Source: M30B53 sp964600785 (GTDB taxonomy: Bacteria; Planctomycetota; Planctomycetia; Pirellulales; UBA1268). Taken from it: a stretch of 64,000 nucleotides of DNA. The translations under genes were made by a program, and so were the position numbers. The notes under the pieces were generated by a model, which was given only the letters and a program-made list of their open reading frames with translations, did no database searches and was not told the origin of the DNA. Below, one piece after another: positions 36,771 through 44,926 of this stretch. The DNA is taken from assembly GCA_964600785.1 (NCBI GenBank), contig CAZRKH010000127.1, positions 8,530 through 72,529 on the forward strand, read 5' to 3'. Position 1 is the stretch's first letter. The number at the start of each line of letters is the position of its first letter.

Positions 36771-37736
36771 ATGTCGATCTCGAAACAGGGTTGGCTCGCC
36801 GGGGTGGTCGCGTCGTGGACGCTCGCCTCGGCCGGCTTCGCGGCCGATGACGTCGCCGCGACGGTGGCCGAACGGCTCCGTGATTCCGGCCGGCTCAGCG
36901 GCTACCGCGTCAACGTCAAGGGCCACGAGGGCACCATCTTCCTCGAGGGTGAGGTTTCAACCGCCCGCGAACTCGCCGCGGCGGTGGCGGTTGCCGAGAG
37001 CACCCCGGGGGTTGAAAAGGTCGTCAACCGCCTCTCGATGCGAAAAAGCGACCTCGGCCTGCCGGTAAAATTCACCCTGCCAGACTCGATGCGAGCGATG
37101 TTCGGCGGGCAGAAGCCCCCGGCTGACATCAGCAGGGCTGTCCCGCAGCCGTCGGCTCCGCCGGCCGCGGAGGGCGAAATCCGTCTCACTCAGGCCACCG
37201 AGCAGTCCGCCACGCAGGCCGCCGGTTCGCAGGTGCGTCGTGCTCGACCACGCGGCAACCGTCCCCTTCCACTGGCCGCCGCGGGCGGTCGACCGATCCG
37301 TCGCGGCCCGCCGCCCCGTGGTGTCGCCGCCTCGGGCTACGTCGGCGGCGAGCACGTCGTGCCGGGGTCGGAACGGGTGATCGGCGACAGCGGACCGGGC
37401 GGCGGGATGGGGGAATATGTCGAGGGCCGTGTCGTGGAAGGTCCTTACGACGGCGGACTCGGCCAGCCGCGGCCGATGGGCACCGCCGGGGTGGGCATGC
37501 CTCCGGTGCCGATGCGGGGTGATGGGCCGAACATGCCCAACTACGCCTGGCCAAGCTACGCCTCCTATCCCAACTATGCGGCGCTGCAGTATCCGACCCA
37601 GTATTCACCCACCGCATGGCCCTACATCGGTCCCTTCTATCCCTATCCGCAGGTGCCGCTCGGCTGGCGGAAGGTCTCGCTGGAGTGGGACGACGGCTGG
37701 TGGTTCCTCGACTTCGACGACCGGCACGGCCACTGA
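36771..37736 (+). CDS. Exported BON-domain protein with aromatic-rich tail
   Basis: A 321-aa exported protein. ATG 36771 has a GGAGG site four bases before it and gives a signal peptide (ASWTLASAGFAADD). One BON domain lies at about 25-95 (NVKGHEGTIFLEGEVSTARE, GVEKVVNRLSM). The rest is low-complexity: Gly/Pro/Arg-rich, then a Pro/Tyr-rich stretch (NYAWPSYASYPNYAALQYP) and a final Trp/Asp-rich segment (KVSLEWDDGWWFLDFDD). The BON domain suggests contact with envelope lipids; the aromatic tail is unexplained. Confidence 0.75.
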   Translation: MSISKQGWLAGVVASWTLASAGFAADDVAATVAERLRDSGRLSGYRVNVKGHEGTIFLEGEVSTARELAAAVAVAESTPGVEKVVNRLSMRKSDLGLPVKFTLPDSMRAMFGGQKPPADISRAVPQPSAPPAAEGEIRLTQATEQSATQAAGSQVRRARPRGNRPLPLAAAGGRPIRRGPPPRGVAASGYVGGEHVVPGSERVIGDSGPGGGMGEYVEGRVVEGPYDGGLGQPRPMGTAGVGMPPVPMRGDGPNMPNYAWPSYASYPNYAALQYPTQYSPTAWPYIGPFYPYPQVPLGWRKVSLEWDDGWWFLDFDDRHGH

Positions 37737-37986
37737 TCGGCCGGTTTTTCCCGCAGGCCCGCGGGCGACTCGGGGCCGGCAGCGACACGCGATCTCGAGC
37801 AGGCTCGGCGACCGTCACCATCGGGGGGCAGCGGTTGCCGGGCCTGCTTGTTTTTCGCGCCGAACACTCCCCGCGGGGCGTGTTTCCGGCAGAGCCGAAA
37901 AATCGACGCAAGCCGCAGACTCGCCGCAGCCGATACCACCGGCAGAGTTTTCCACCCACGGGTATCCTTTTTTGGGAACTGAAGCC

Positions 37987-38562
37987 ATGAACCACCGCTT
38001 CCCGGTTCTGACGGCACTCCTCATCGCCGCCCTCGCCGTCTCGCAGACGGGATGCTTCTGGATCACCGGCCAAGGTCCCAACCTCGGGCCCCTGGCGATT
38101 CCGATCCCGGTGCCGGTGGGCGTGCAGAAGATGCGGGAGGACAAGTTCTGGAACAAGGAACGCTACGGACGGGCCCCGGTGCTCGGCCCGATTCCGCCCG
38201 GTGCCCCCTGTGAGGCGGTCGACGAGCCGAGCGACGACGAGGTCATGCGGGCGCTCGAAAAGGCCCGCGGCGTGCAGGGCAACTGGCCGTTCCTCTACGA
38301 GGTGCAACGCAACAACGTGCGGATCACCAAGTGCAAGATCGCCGACTACATCGACCCGCCGCGGCACTACCCGATCGTCGGCCCGGCCCAGCAGCACCAC
38401 GCCCACTACAAGTGCACGGTCTACTTCCAGGAGGTGAAGCGGGTCGGCTGGCCGGTGCCGCACACGCTCGTCGATGAGGACTGCCGCGAGGTGGTCTACA
38501 TCGACCACAACCACCTGCACATGGTCGGTGACGTCGACGGCGGCTGTCAGGCCGACTTCTAG
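37987..38562 (+). CDS. Predicted lipoprotein, Cys/His-rich, unknown function
   Basis: A 191-aa protein with a lipobox signal (LLIAALAVSQTGC, Cys near residue 23). The mature part has conserved-looking proline (PLAIPIPVPVGVQ) and histidine/aspartate clusters (QQHHAHYKC, YIDHNHLHMVGDVDGGC). No named family that I can identify. It is preceded by about 250 non-coding bases and followed by a dispersed repeat element nine bases after the stop. Confidence 0.7.
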   Translation: MNHRFPVLTALLIAALAVSQTGCFWITGQGPNLGPLAIPIPVPVGVQKMREDKFWNKERYGRAPVLGPIPPGAPCEAVDEPSDDEVMRALEKARGVQGNWPFLYEVQRNNVRITKCKIADYIDPPRHYPIVGPAQQHHAHYKCTVYFQEVKRVGWPVPHTLVDEDCREVVYIDHNHLHMVGDVDGGCQADF

Positions 38563-38571
38563 TGTCCCTTG

Positions 38572-38584
38572 GAAAAAGCCTTCC
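38572..38584 (+). repeat. Copy of a short dispersed element (GAAAAAGCCTTCC)
   Basis: Thirteen bases, identical to a stretch at 48400-48412. In both places the element begins exactly nine bases after a TAG stop codon, and the intervening bases are similar (TGTCCCTTG and CTGCCCGTC). Function unknown. Confidence 0.6.
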
Positions 38585-38799
38585 GCCACACCCGGCCCGC
38601 AGCACGCCTGCGTGCGGGTCGTGCCGGTTGCGAAAGCAAGGCTGCCCTCGCCGGTGCGACTCGCGTCGGCTGCGGCCGCTCGCCGATCCCACAGGAGTCG
38701 GTCGGTGATACGGCTTGGGAAACGACCGCGCCGCGGGTGCCCGCGGGGCGGCCGGCCGCAGGCGGGCAGGGATCGCCCGTTTGAGCGTCAGGGAAAGCG

Positions 38800-39717
38800 A
38801 TGACATCGAAGCGAAGCCGTAGCACCGCCCCCCGCGGGTCGGCAGGGCGTTGGTTCGTCGCCGCGGCGGCGATCCTCGCGAGTTGGCCGACCGCCGCGAT
38901 GCCCCAAACGCCCCGTGCCTGGGCCGGGTCGGCCGATGCCGCCACCGATCAGCCGCCCCTGCGAATCGCCCGCAGCGAGTCTGCGGCCGACGTGGTCGAG
39001 GCTCCGGCCGCCGCTGAATCCGTCGGTGCCGCCGACGATGGCAAGCTGATTCCCACCGGCAACCTGCTCGCGGTGGTCATCGACGGCGGGATCCTGATGG
39101 TGCCGCTGTTGGGCTGCTCCTTCGTGCTCGCCGTCTTCGGTATCGAGAGGCTCGTCGCCTTGCGGCGGGGACGGGTCGTGCCGCAGCTGTTCGTGGAGCG
39201 GTTTCAAGAGCAGCTCGAGGCCGGTGAGCTGTCGCGGGACGAAGCGCTCGACGCCTGCGAGGCCAATCGGAGCCCGGTCGCCTCGGTCTTCGCGGCGGCG
39301 GTTCGTCGCTGGGGCAGGCCCGCGGTGGAGATCGAGCAGGCGGTGATCGATGCGGCCGAGCGGGAAATCAGTCATCTTGCCCGCTACCGTCGCGTGTTCC
39401 ATGCGGTGGCCACGGTGGGGCCGCTGCTGGGCCTTCTGGGCACCGTCTTCGGGCTGATCAGGTCGTTCAACGACGTGGCCTCCGCCGGCGCGATGGGCCG
39501 GCCCGACCTGTTGGCCAAGGGCTTCGGCGAGGCCCTGATCACCACGGCGATGGGCCTGCTCGTGGCGATTCCAGCGATGATTCTCCATTCGTGGTTCACC
39601 AGCCGTGTCGATCGCCTCTCGATGAGATTCGACGAGGCCGCCCAGCGGGTCGTGCACGTCGTCTCGCTCGAGGCAGCCTCCGAGAACCGCCGTGGCCGAG
39701 GGAAGCGGGCCGCCTGA
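38800..39717 (+). CDS. MotA/TolQ/ExbB proton-channel family protein
   Basis: A 305-aa inner-membrane protein. After an exported-looking N-terminus (about 1-75) there are three membrane segments: about 82-105 (GGILMVPLLGCSFVLAVFG), 195-215 (VFHAVATVGPLLGLLGTVFGL) and 240-262 (GFGEALITTAMGLLVAIPAM). The GLLGTVFGLI and ITTAMGLLVAIPAM motifs are those of ExbB/TolQ. It forms a proton-driven motor with the ExbD-like gene 27 bases downstream. Confidence 0.9.
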   Translation: MTSKRSRSTAPRGSAGRWFVAAAAILASWPTAAMPQTPRAWAGSADAATDQPPLRIARSESAADVVEAPAAAESVGAADDGKLIPTGNLLAVVIDGGILMVPLLGCSFVLAVFGIERLVALRRGRVVPQLFVERFQEQLEAGELSRDEALDACEANRSPVASVFAAAVRRWGRPAVEIEQAVIDAAEREISHLARYRRVFHAVATVGPLLGLLGTVFGLIRSFNDVASAGAMGRPDLLAKGFGEALITTAMGLLVAIPAMILHSWFTSRVDRLSMRFDEAAQRVVHVVSLEAASENRRGRGKRAA

Positions 39718-39744
39718 TACGAGTTCGCCCCCGGGAGGGGTGCC

Positions 39745-40176
39745 ATGCCGTTTGCACGACTCAGGGACCACGAGGAGCCGGCGCCCAATCTCACGCCGAT
39801 GATCGACGTGGTGCTGGTGCTCACGATCTTCTTCATGTGCGCCACCCGCTTCTCGGGCGATGAGCGGCAGTTCGACCTCGAACTGCCGAGTGTCTCATCC
39901 GCACTGCCGGTGGCGGCGTCCCGGCCGCAGTTGCTGGAGGTCACCGCCGAGGGCGACGTGCGGCTCGCCGGTGAGGAGATGCCGCTGAAGGACCTGCCGC
40001 GACGTCTGACCGAACTGCGAACGGCCCGGCCGGATGTGAGTTTGCTGATCCGGGGTGACCGGGCCGTCTCGCACGGGCGGATGGCCGAGGTCTACGAGGC
40101 CTGCCGTCTGGCCGACATCCGCAGGCTGGGCATCTCCGTGAAGTCGCGGGCCGGCGGGCCGAAAGTGGTTCGCTAG
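39745..40176 (+). CDS. ExbD/TolR biopolymer transport protein
   Basis: A 143-aa protein with one N-terminal membrane segment. The ion-carrying Asp is in NLTPMIDVVLVLTIFFM, followed by a periplasmic domain ending KSRAGGPKVVR. It is the expected partner of the preceding ExbB-like protein. A GGGAGGGG ribosome-binding site lies just upstream. Confidence 0.9.
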   Translation: MPFARLRDHEEPAPNLTPMIDVVLVLTIFFMCATRFSGDERQFDLELPSVSSALPVAASRPQLLEVTAEGDVRLAGEEMPLKDLPRRLTELRTARPDVSLLIRGDRAVSHGRMAEVYEACRLADIRRLGISVKSRAGGPKVVR

Positions 40177-40262
40177 CGGTTTCTTCCGAAGGGTCGCGGG
40201 TTTTTGGTGTTCTCCGGCCCTCGGGGCAGTTCGAGCGAGAGCCGGCGAAGAGGAGTTTCAAG

Positions 40263-41906
40263 GTGCACGGTGGCTGGATCATCGCGGGGCTGGTGCTGGC
40301 AGCGGGACTGATCGCCCTGCTGGCGGTGGCGCAGTCGCGGTGGCTGCAGTCAAACACGCTCAAAAAATGCGTCGTGCTCTCCGTCGGTGTTCATCTGCTT
40401 CTGGCGATGCTTGCCGCGGTGATCGGTTCGATCCGGCCAGCGTCGTGGGGCCGGGCGGAGGAGGGACGCATGACGATGGTGATGGTCGTCTCCGACGAGC
40501 CGGTCGGACCGATCGAGGCCTCGACCGACGACGCCCCTGCCGCCGCCGCCGAGGAGCCCGAGGCCACGGTCGAGCGTTCTCCGGATCTCGCCGCGTCCGC
40601 CGCGGCGAGCGACTGGGCCGATCCGGCGGCCGAACCGGCCCTGCCCGACGACGAGCCGCTGCCTGAGGACACCGCGGAGAACTCCGACGACTCCCGCGAT
40701 GCAAGCGACATCGTGCCCCTGCTCGAGGCCGCGGTGGCCACGGCGGCCGCCGGGGCGAGCCAAGGCCAGCCCGCCGTTGCCGATGTCGCCCCTTCGGCGG
40801 CCGATGGCTATGCCGACCGCTTCGGTCACCGCAGGGCCGCGGCCGCAGCGGCCCGTGGAGGGTCCCAGCAGACCGAACAGGCCGTGCGGGCCGGCCTGGG
40901 CTGGCTGGCCCGGGCCCAGTCGGCTGACGGCCGCTGGGATGCCGACCGTCACGGTGGCGGGCTGGAGCGGAGCCTGCAGGGCCACCACCGCCGCGGTGCC
41001 GGCAGCCGCAGTGACCATGGCGTGACCGGGCTGGCCCTGTTGGCGATGCTCGGGGCGGGCAACACCCACCGCGTGGGCGAGCATGCCGATTCGGTGGACC
41101 ATGGCCTGCGGTTTCTGCTGGAGCATCAACGAGCCGACGGCTCGCTCGCCGGAGATGCCGAATTCTTCGCATCGCTCTACTGCCACGGCATGGCCACGAT
41201 CGCATTGGCCGAGGCGGCGGCGATGTCCGGCGACGCATCGCTCCTCCCGCCGCTGCGAAAGGCGATCGATTACACCCTCTCGATGCAGAGCCCCGCCACG
41301 GGTGGCTGGCGATACGCCCGCGGCGATGCCGGCGACACGAGCCAACTCGGCTGGCAGGTGATGGCCCTGCACGCAGCGCACGCCGCGGGCATCGGCGGAC
41401 TCGAGGAGGCCGAGTCGAGGGCCAGGGTGTTCCTGCAGCGGGTCTCTTCCGGGGCCGCCGGCGGGCTGGCTGCCTACCGGGCCGGCGAGCGGCCGAGCGT
41501 GGCGATGACCGCCGAGGCGCTCTTCTGCCGGCTTCTGCTTGGGATTGATGTCCGGCATCCGGCCGTGGCCGAGGCAATCGAGGTCATCAGCCGCCAGCCT
41601 CCCGACCCGGCGCGACCCAATGCCTACACCTGGTACTACGCGACCCTCGCCTCGTTCCATGCCGGCGGCCCGCAGTGGGAACGGTTCAACCGGCGGATGG
41701 TCTCGGCGGTCACGAGCTTGCAGCGTCGGGAGGCCGGCCCGCTCGATGGCAGCTGGGATCCCGACCCGGTGTGGGGTGGCCACGGGGGCCGTGTCTATTC
41801 CACGGCGATGTCGAGCTTGACCCTCGAGGTCTATTACCGCTACCACCCCCTTTGTGCCGCGGAAGCCCGCGTCGCCTCGGTGATGGACGAACGGGCCCCC
41901 GAATGA
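40263..41906 (+). CDS. Membrane-anchored prenyltransferase/squalene-oxidase-repeat protein
   Basis: A 547-aa protein. The N-terminus holds two hydrophobic segments (about 5-25 and 38-58), then an acidic Ala-rich linker (about 70-180). The C-terminal 360 residues form an alpha-alpha barrel with QW-like repeats: LGWLARAQSADGRWD, LRFLLEHQRADGSL, and YTLSMQSPATGGWRY. It lacks the DxDD of true cyclases, so cyclase activity is unlikely. It follows exbB/exbD, an order I recall from planctomycetes. GTG start at 40263. A 6-bp stem-loop (41908-41923) follows the stop. Confidence 0.82.
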   Translation: MHGGWIIAGLVLAAGLIALLAVAQSRWLQSNTLKKCVVLSVGVHLLLAMLAAVIGSIRPASWGRAEEGRMTMVMVVSDEPVGPIEASTDDAPAAAAEEPEATVERSPDLAASAAASDWADPAAEPALPDDEPLPEDTAENSDDSRDASDIVPLLEAAVATAAAGASQGQPAVADVAPSAADGYADRFGHRRAAAAAARGGSQQTEQAVRAGLGWLARAQSADGRWDADRHGGGLERSLQGHHRRGAGSRSDHGVTGLALLAMLGAGNTHRVGEHADSVDHGLRFLLEHQRADGSLAGDAEFFASLYCHGMATIALAEAAAMSGDASLLPPLRKAIDYTLSMQSPATGGWRYARGDAGDTSQLGWQVMALHAAHAAGIGGLEEAESRARVFLQRVSSGAAGGLAAYRAGERPSVAMTAEALFCRLLLGIDVRHPAVAEAIEVISRQPPDPARPNAYTWYYATLASFHAGGPQWERFNRRMVSAVTSLQRREAGPLDGSWDPDPVWGGHGGRVYSTAMSSLTLEVYYRYHPLCAAEARVASVMDERAPE

Positions 41907-41927
41907 GCCAGCGACATCGCTGGCGGT

Positions 41928-41955
41928 TTGACCGGGGTGGACGCGAGACTATACT
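41928..41955 (+). promoter_or_regulatory. Sigma-70 promoter of the tat genes
   Basis: TTGACC and TATACT separated by 16 bases, both close to consensus. It lies about 83 bases before the first TatA-like start, and no other plus-strand gene follows at once. Confidence 0.6.
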
Positions 41956-42037
41956 GTACAGAGTGTAAGTGCGGCCCCGGGCGTGCTGCCTGCAAAGTGC
42001 ACTTCGCCACCAGACCCTCCGCAAGGAACCACCGCCC

Positions 42038-42274
42038 GTGACACCGTTTTCCAGCCACCCTGCGACCTTTGGTCTCGCCGCCTTTGAGCCGATGGTCGCC
42101 TTCATGGGCCTCGGCACCGTGGAACTGCTCGTCGTGTCGGGCGTGATTCTCTTGTTGTTTGGCTCGAGGCTGCCGAGTGTGATGCGGTCGCTCGGCCAGG
42201 GTATCGTGGAGTTCAAGCGGGGCGTGCAGGGCATCGAAGAGGATGCCAAACACGAGACCACTCCCCGGGAGTAA
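42038..42274 (+). CDS. tatA: Twin-arginine translocase TatA/E-type subunit (first copy)
   Basis: A 78-aa protein with the TatA membrane segment and hinge: MGLGTVELLVVSGVILLLFG, then RLPSVMRSLGQGIVEFKRGV. It probably pairs with the next gene in forming Tat pores. I chose GTG 42038, which has an AAGGA site ten bases upstream; ATG 42092 or 42104 are alternatives. A promoter with near-consensus boxes lies in front. Confidence 0.87.
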   Translation: MTPFSSHPATFGLAAFEPMVAFMGLGTVELLVVSGVILLLFGSRLPSVMRSLGQGIVEFKRGVQGIEEDAKHETTPRE

Positions 42275-42294
42275 GAGGCCTCAAAACGACCGTT

Positions 42295-42552
42295 ATGTTC
42301 GGCCTTGGACCGCTTGAAATCTGTGTGATCGGCGCGATTGCCGTGATGCTCTACGGCAAGCGTCTGCCGGAGGTCGGCCGCTCGGTCGGCCAGGGCATCG
42401 GCGAGCTACGGCGGTCGATGCAGTCGCTCTCAAAGGAGATGGACATCGCCGGTGCGATCCGTGGCGAGTCCCCGGCTCCGGCTCGGCCGACCCTCCGGCG
42501 GGCCGAGGACGACGAACAGGCTGCCGGGCCGCGGTTCGACCCGCCTGCCTGA
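42295..42552 (+). CDS. Twin-arginine translocase TatA/B-type subunit (second copy)
   Basis: An 85-aa protein with the Tat signature LGPLEICVIGAIAVMLYGKR, hinge and amphipathic helix LPEVGRSVGQGIGELRRSM. The C-terminal tail is longer and more acidic than in the first copy. It begins 20 bases after the first gene. Which of the two is TatA or TatB cannot be decided by eye. No tatC is in the window. Confidence 0.87.
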   Translation: MFGLGPLEICVIGAIAVMLYGKRLPEVGRSVGQGIGELRRSMQSLSKEMDIAGAIRGESPAPARPTLRRAEDDEQAAGPRFDPPA

Positions 42553-42636
42553 GCGACCGGCAGCTCGCGAGGCCGGCAGACCCGTCCGGGCGGCCGATGG
42601 GATTCCGCCGGGGGTGTGTTAGACTTTGGCGAAATA

Positions 42637-42710
42637 GGGCGGCTAGCTCAGTTGGTTAGAGCGCTACGTTCACACCGTAGAGGTCACAGGTTCGAATCCT
42701 GTGCCGCCCA
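42637..42710 (+). tRNA. tRNA-Val (anticodon CAC)
   Basis: A complete cloverleaf: acceptor GGGCGGC paired with GCCGCCC, anticodon stem CTACG/CGTAG around TTCACAC with anticodon CAC, and a T-loop GTTCGAATC. Discriminator A; no encoded CCA. A TAGACT hexamer lies 12 bases upstream. Confidence 0.95.
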
Positions 42711-42921
42711 TTTCCGGGTGCTGGGTCGGCCGGAAAAGACAGTTTCCGACCCGCAAAGAATGCGGGGTTGTTGCTCGCTCGGGAGGAACCTGCTACCCTC
42801 CCCCAAGTTTGCCGACCTTCGTCTGCACGAGAGTCCGTGGGGCTGCGGCGTGTGCGGTTCGACGAGAGTCGTCCATGAGTTCTGTTCGAGTCAGCCCCCA
42901 GGATCCTGAGGTTTGATTTTT

Positions 42922-43260
42922 ATGTCCCGGAAGATTTACGTGGGGAACCTTCCCTGGTCCACCACGTCCTCCGATCTGGAGGCGATGTTTGCACCGCATG
43001 GCACCGTTCGCTCTGCGGAAGTGATCTCCGATCGCGAGACCGGACGTTCCCGAGGATTCGGGTTCGTCGAGATGGAAAGTGACGAGGGGTCGCAGGCGGC
43101 GATCGACGCCCTCAATGGGCAGGAGATCAACGGTCGTCCGTTGACGGTCAATGAAGCCCGTGAGCGGACGCCGCGTCCTGGTGGCGGTGGCGGACGTCCA
43201 GGAAGGGGATTCGGTGGTGGCGGCGGCGGCGGTGGTTACCGCGGCGGTGGCGGCTACTGA
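42922..43260 (+). CDS. RRM RNA-binding protein with glycine-rich tail
   Basis: A 112-aa single RNA-recognition-motif protein, cytoplasmic. RNP2 is KIYVGNLPW and RNP1 is RGFGFVEM. The C-terminal quarter is a Gly/Arg repeat (GRGFGGGGGGGGYRGG). Such proteins resemble cyanobacterial cold-inducible Rbp proteins and are common in planctomycetes. The ATG at 42922 gives the usual start MSRKIYVG. A rho-independent terminator follows at 43319-43363. Confidence 0.94.
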   Translation: MSRKIYVGNLPWSTTSSDLEAMFAPHGTVRSAEVISDRETGRSRGFGFVEMESDEGSQAAIDALNGQEINGRPLTVNEARERTPRPGGGGGRPGRGFGGGGGGGGYRGGGGY

Positions 43261-43318
43261 TCGTGTCCCCCAAGGGGGTCGAGGTCGCCCCGCGATCGAG
43301 ACCTCGCCGGCCAATCTG

Positions 43319-43363
43319 GGCCGTCCGTTCCGATCCACCCGTGGTCGGTCCGGACGGCCTTTT
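43319..43363 (+). terminator. Rho-independent terminator after the RRM gene
   Basis: A perfect 9-bp stem, GGCCGTCCG (43319-43327) with CGGACGGCC (43351-43359), a 23-base loop and then TTTT. It sits between the RRM gene and rpsR. Confidence 0.6.
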
Positions 43364-43470
43364 CGCTTCGTCCGTCCAAGGGGGCCTCGCCCGGCGGATC
43401 AGTGTTCGGTACGATTCATCTATCACGATTGAACTCGACATTCCCATTCCCCAACCTGCAGCGAGTCTCC

Positions 43471-43749
43471 ATGCCTCCCCCCCGCTCACGACATGCCAAG
43501 GCCTCGAGGCGAAAGGCCAAGGCCAAGCCCAAGGCCAAGAAGAGGGACCCGATCTTCATCGACGGCGAGCGTCCCCGTCCGATGTACGTCGACTACAAGG
43601 ATCTCGATCTGCTCGGCAAGTTCGTCAACCGGCAAGGCAAGCTGATCTCGCGTCGCAAGAGCGGCTGCGTGGCGGCGAGCCAGCATGCGGTGACACGGGC
43701 GGTCAAGCGGGCCCGGTTCATGGCCCTTCTGCCCTACGTGACCGAGTAG
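43471..43749 (+). CDS. rpsR: 30S ribosomal protein S18
   Basis: A 92-aa ribosomal protein. The core DYKDLDLLGKFVNRQGKLI followed by SRRKSGCVAASQH is diagnostic. A basic N-terminal extension (RSRHAKASRRKAKAKPKAKK) precedes it. ATG at 43471. It is not next to rpsF or rplI here. Confidence 0.95.
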   Translation: MPPPRSRHAKASRRKAKAKPKAKKRDPIFIDGERPRPMYVDYKDLDLLGKFVNRQGKLISRRKSGCVAASQHAVTRAVKRARFMALLPYVTE

Positions 43750-43767
43750 CTGTCGGAGGAGTCGGCC

Positions 43768-44244
43768 GTGGGGGGCTCCCCGCCATCCCCGTTGACGCCC
43801 CCCTTTTCCACCCGCCGCCGGGTGGAATTTCGAGATACTGACGCGGCGGGCATCGTTCACTTCAGCGTGTTCTTCGTCTGGATGGAGGCGGCCGAGCATG
43901 CCCTCTTGCGGGAGGCCGGTGTGCCACTGGTGGTTACCCATGACGACGGCTCGCTCTCGAGCTGGCCAAGGGTCTCTGCCGGCTGTGACTACCGCTCGCC
44001 GGTTCGCTTCGGTGACGAGGTCGACATCGGCGTGGCAATCGAGGCGGTGGGCCGGGCGAGCGTGACCTACGCATTCACGTTCAGCAGTCGCGGGCTGCCT
44101 GTGGCGACCGGCAGAATCGTGGCGGTGCACTGCCGCATCCGTGGCGGGGCGGCGGAGCCCGAGCCGATGCCCGACGAGCTGGCCCGCCGGCTCGAGCGGT
44201 TCGGGCATTCAGCCGGCGACGGGCCCGACCGCGGCGAAGAGTGA
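43768..44244 (+). CDS. 4-hydroxybenzoyl-CoA-type thioesterase (YbgC-like)
   Basis: A hot-dog-fold acyl-CoA thioesterase of 158 aa. The catalytic motif is FRDTDAAGIVHFSVFFVWME, with the Asp nucleophile, followed by RVSAGCDYRSPVRFGDEVDI. GTG start at 43768 with an AGGAG site eight bases upstream. The substrate is unknown. It precedes the ABC ATPase by seven bases and is likely in its operon. Confidence 0.82.
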   Translation: MGGSPPSPLTPPFSTRRRVEFRDTDAAGIVHFSVFFVWMEAAEHALLREAGVPLVVTHDDGSLSSWPRVSAGCDYRSPVRFGDEVDIGVAIEAVGRASVTYAFTFSSRGLPVATGRIVAVHCRIRGGAAEPEPMPDELARRLERFGHSAGDGPDRGEE

Positions 44245-44251
44245 GTCGGCC

Positions 44252-44926
44252 ATGCTCGAGGCGACCGCGATCGCGAAGTCCTACCCGAACGCAGGCGGAG
44301 AGCTGTGGGCGGTTCGCGAGGCGTCGCTGCGGCTGGCCGCCGGCGGACGGCTGGCCATCATGGGTCCGAGCGGCTCCGGCAAGAGCACCCTCCTGGCGAT
44401 CCTCGGGGGGCTCGAGGAGCCCTCCGCCGGTAGCGTGCGGCTCGATGGCGAGGACCCTTTTGGCGGCTCGGCCGATGCCCGAGCCGCCTTCCGCAACCGC
44501 CATGTCGGCTTTGTCTTCCAGGAACATCGCCTGCTCGCAGGCTGCACGGCGCTGGACAACGTGCTCGTGCCGGCACTGGCGACCGGTCGTCTGCCGGCCG
44601 GGATGGAGGCCCGCGGCCGCGAACTCTTGGCGAGGGTCGGCCTCGCCGACCGCGGCGGCCATCTGCCGGGTGAGCTTTCCGGCGGTGAACGGCAGCGTGT
44701 GGCGGTGGCCCGTGCGATGCTCCTGGCCCCACGGCTGCTGCTGGCCGACGAGCCGACCGGTCAGCTCGACTCACGCACGGCCGCGGGGATCACCGATCTG
44801 CTCGTCGAGATGGCCGTTGAATCCGGCGGGATGCTCGTGGTGGTCACCCACGCGGAGTCGATCGCCCGCCGCGTGGGGCCGGTCCGTGAACTCATCGACG
44901 GAAGCCTCGCGGAGGAGCAGCGGTGA
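44252..44926 (+). CDS. ABC transporter ATP-binding protein (LolD/MacB type)
   Basis: A 224-aa ATPase. Walker A GPSGSGKST, Q-loop VGFVFQEHRL, signature LSGGERQRVAVARA and Walker B LLLADEPT are in the expected order. The short, single-domain form resembles LolD/MacB/FtsE ATPases. It overlaps the permease start by four bases (GTGA). Confidence 0.95.
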   Translation: MLEATAIAKSYPNAGGELWAVREASLRLAAGGRLAIMGPSGSGKSTLLAILGGLEEPSAGSVRLDGEDPFGGSADARAAFRNRHVGFVFQEHRLLAGCTALDNVLVPALATGRLPAGMEARGRELLARVGLADRGGHLPGELSGGERQRVAVARAMLLAPRLLLADEPTGQLDSRTAAGITDLLVEMAVESGGMLVVVTHAESIARRVGPVRELIDGSLAEEQR

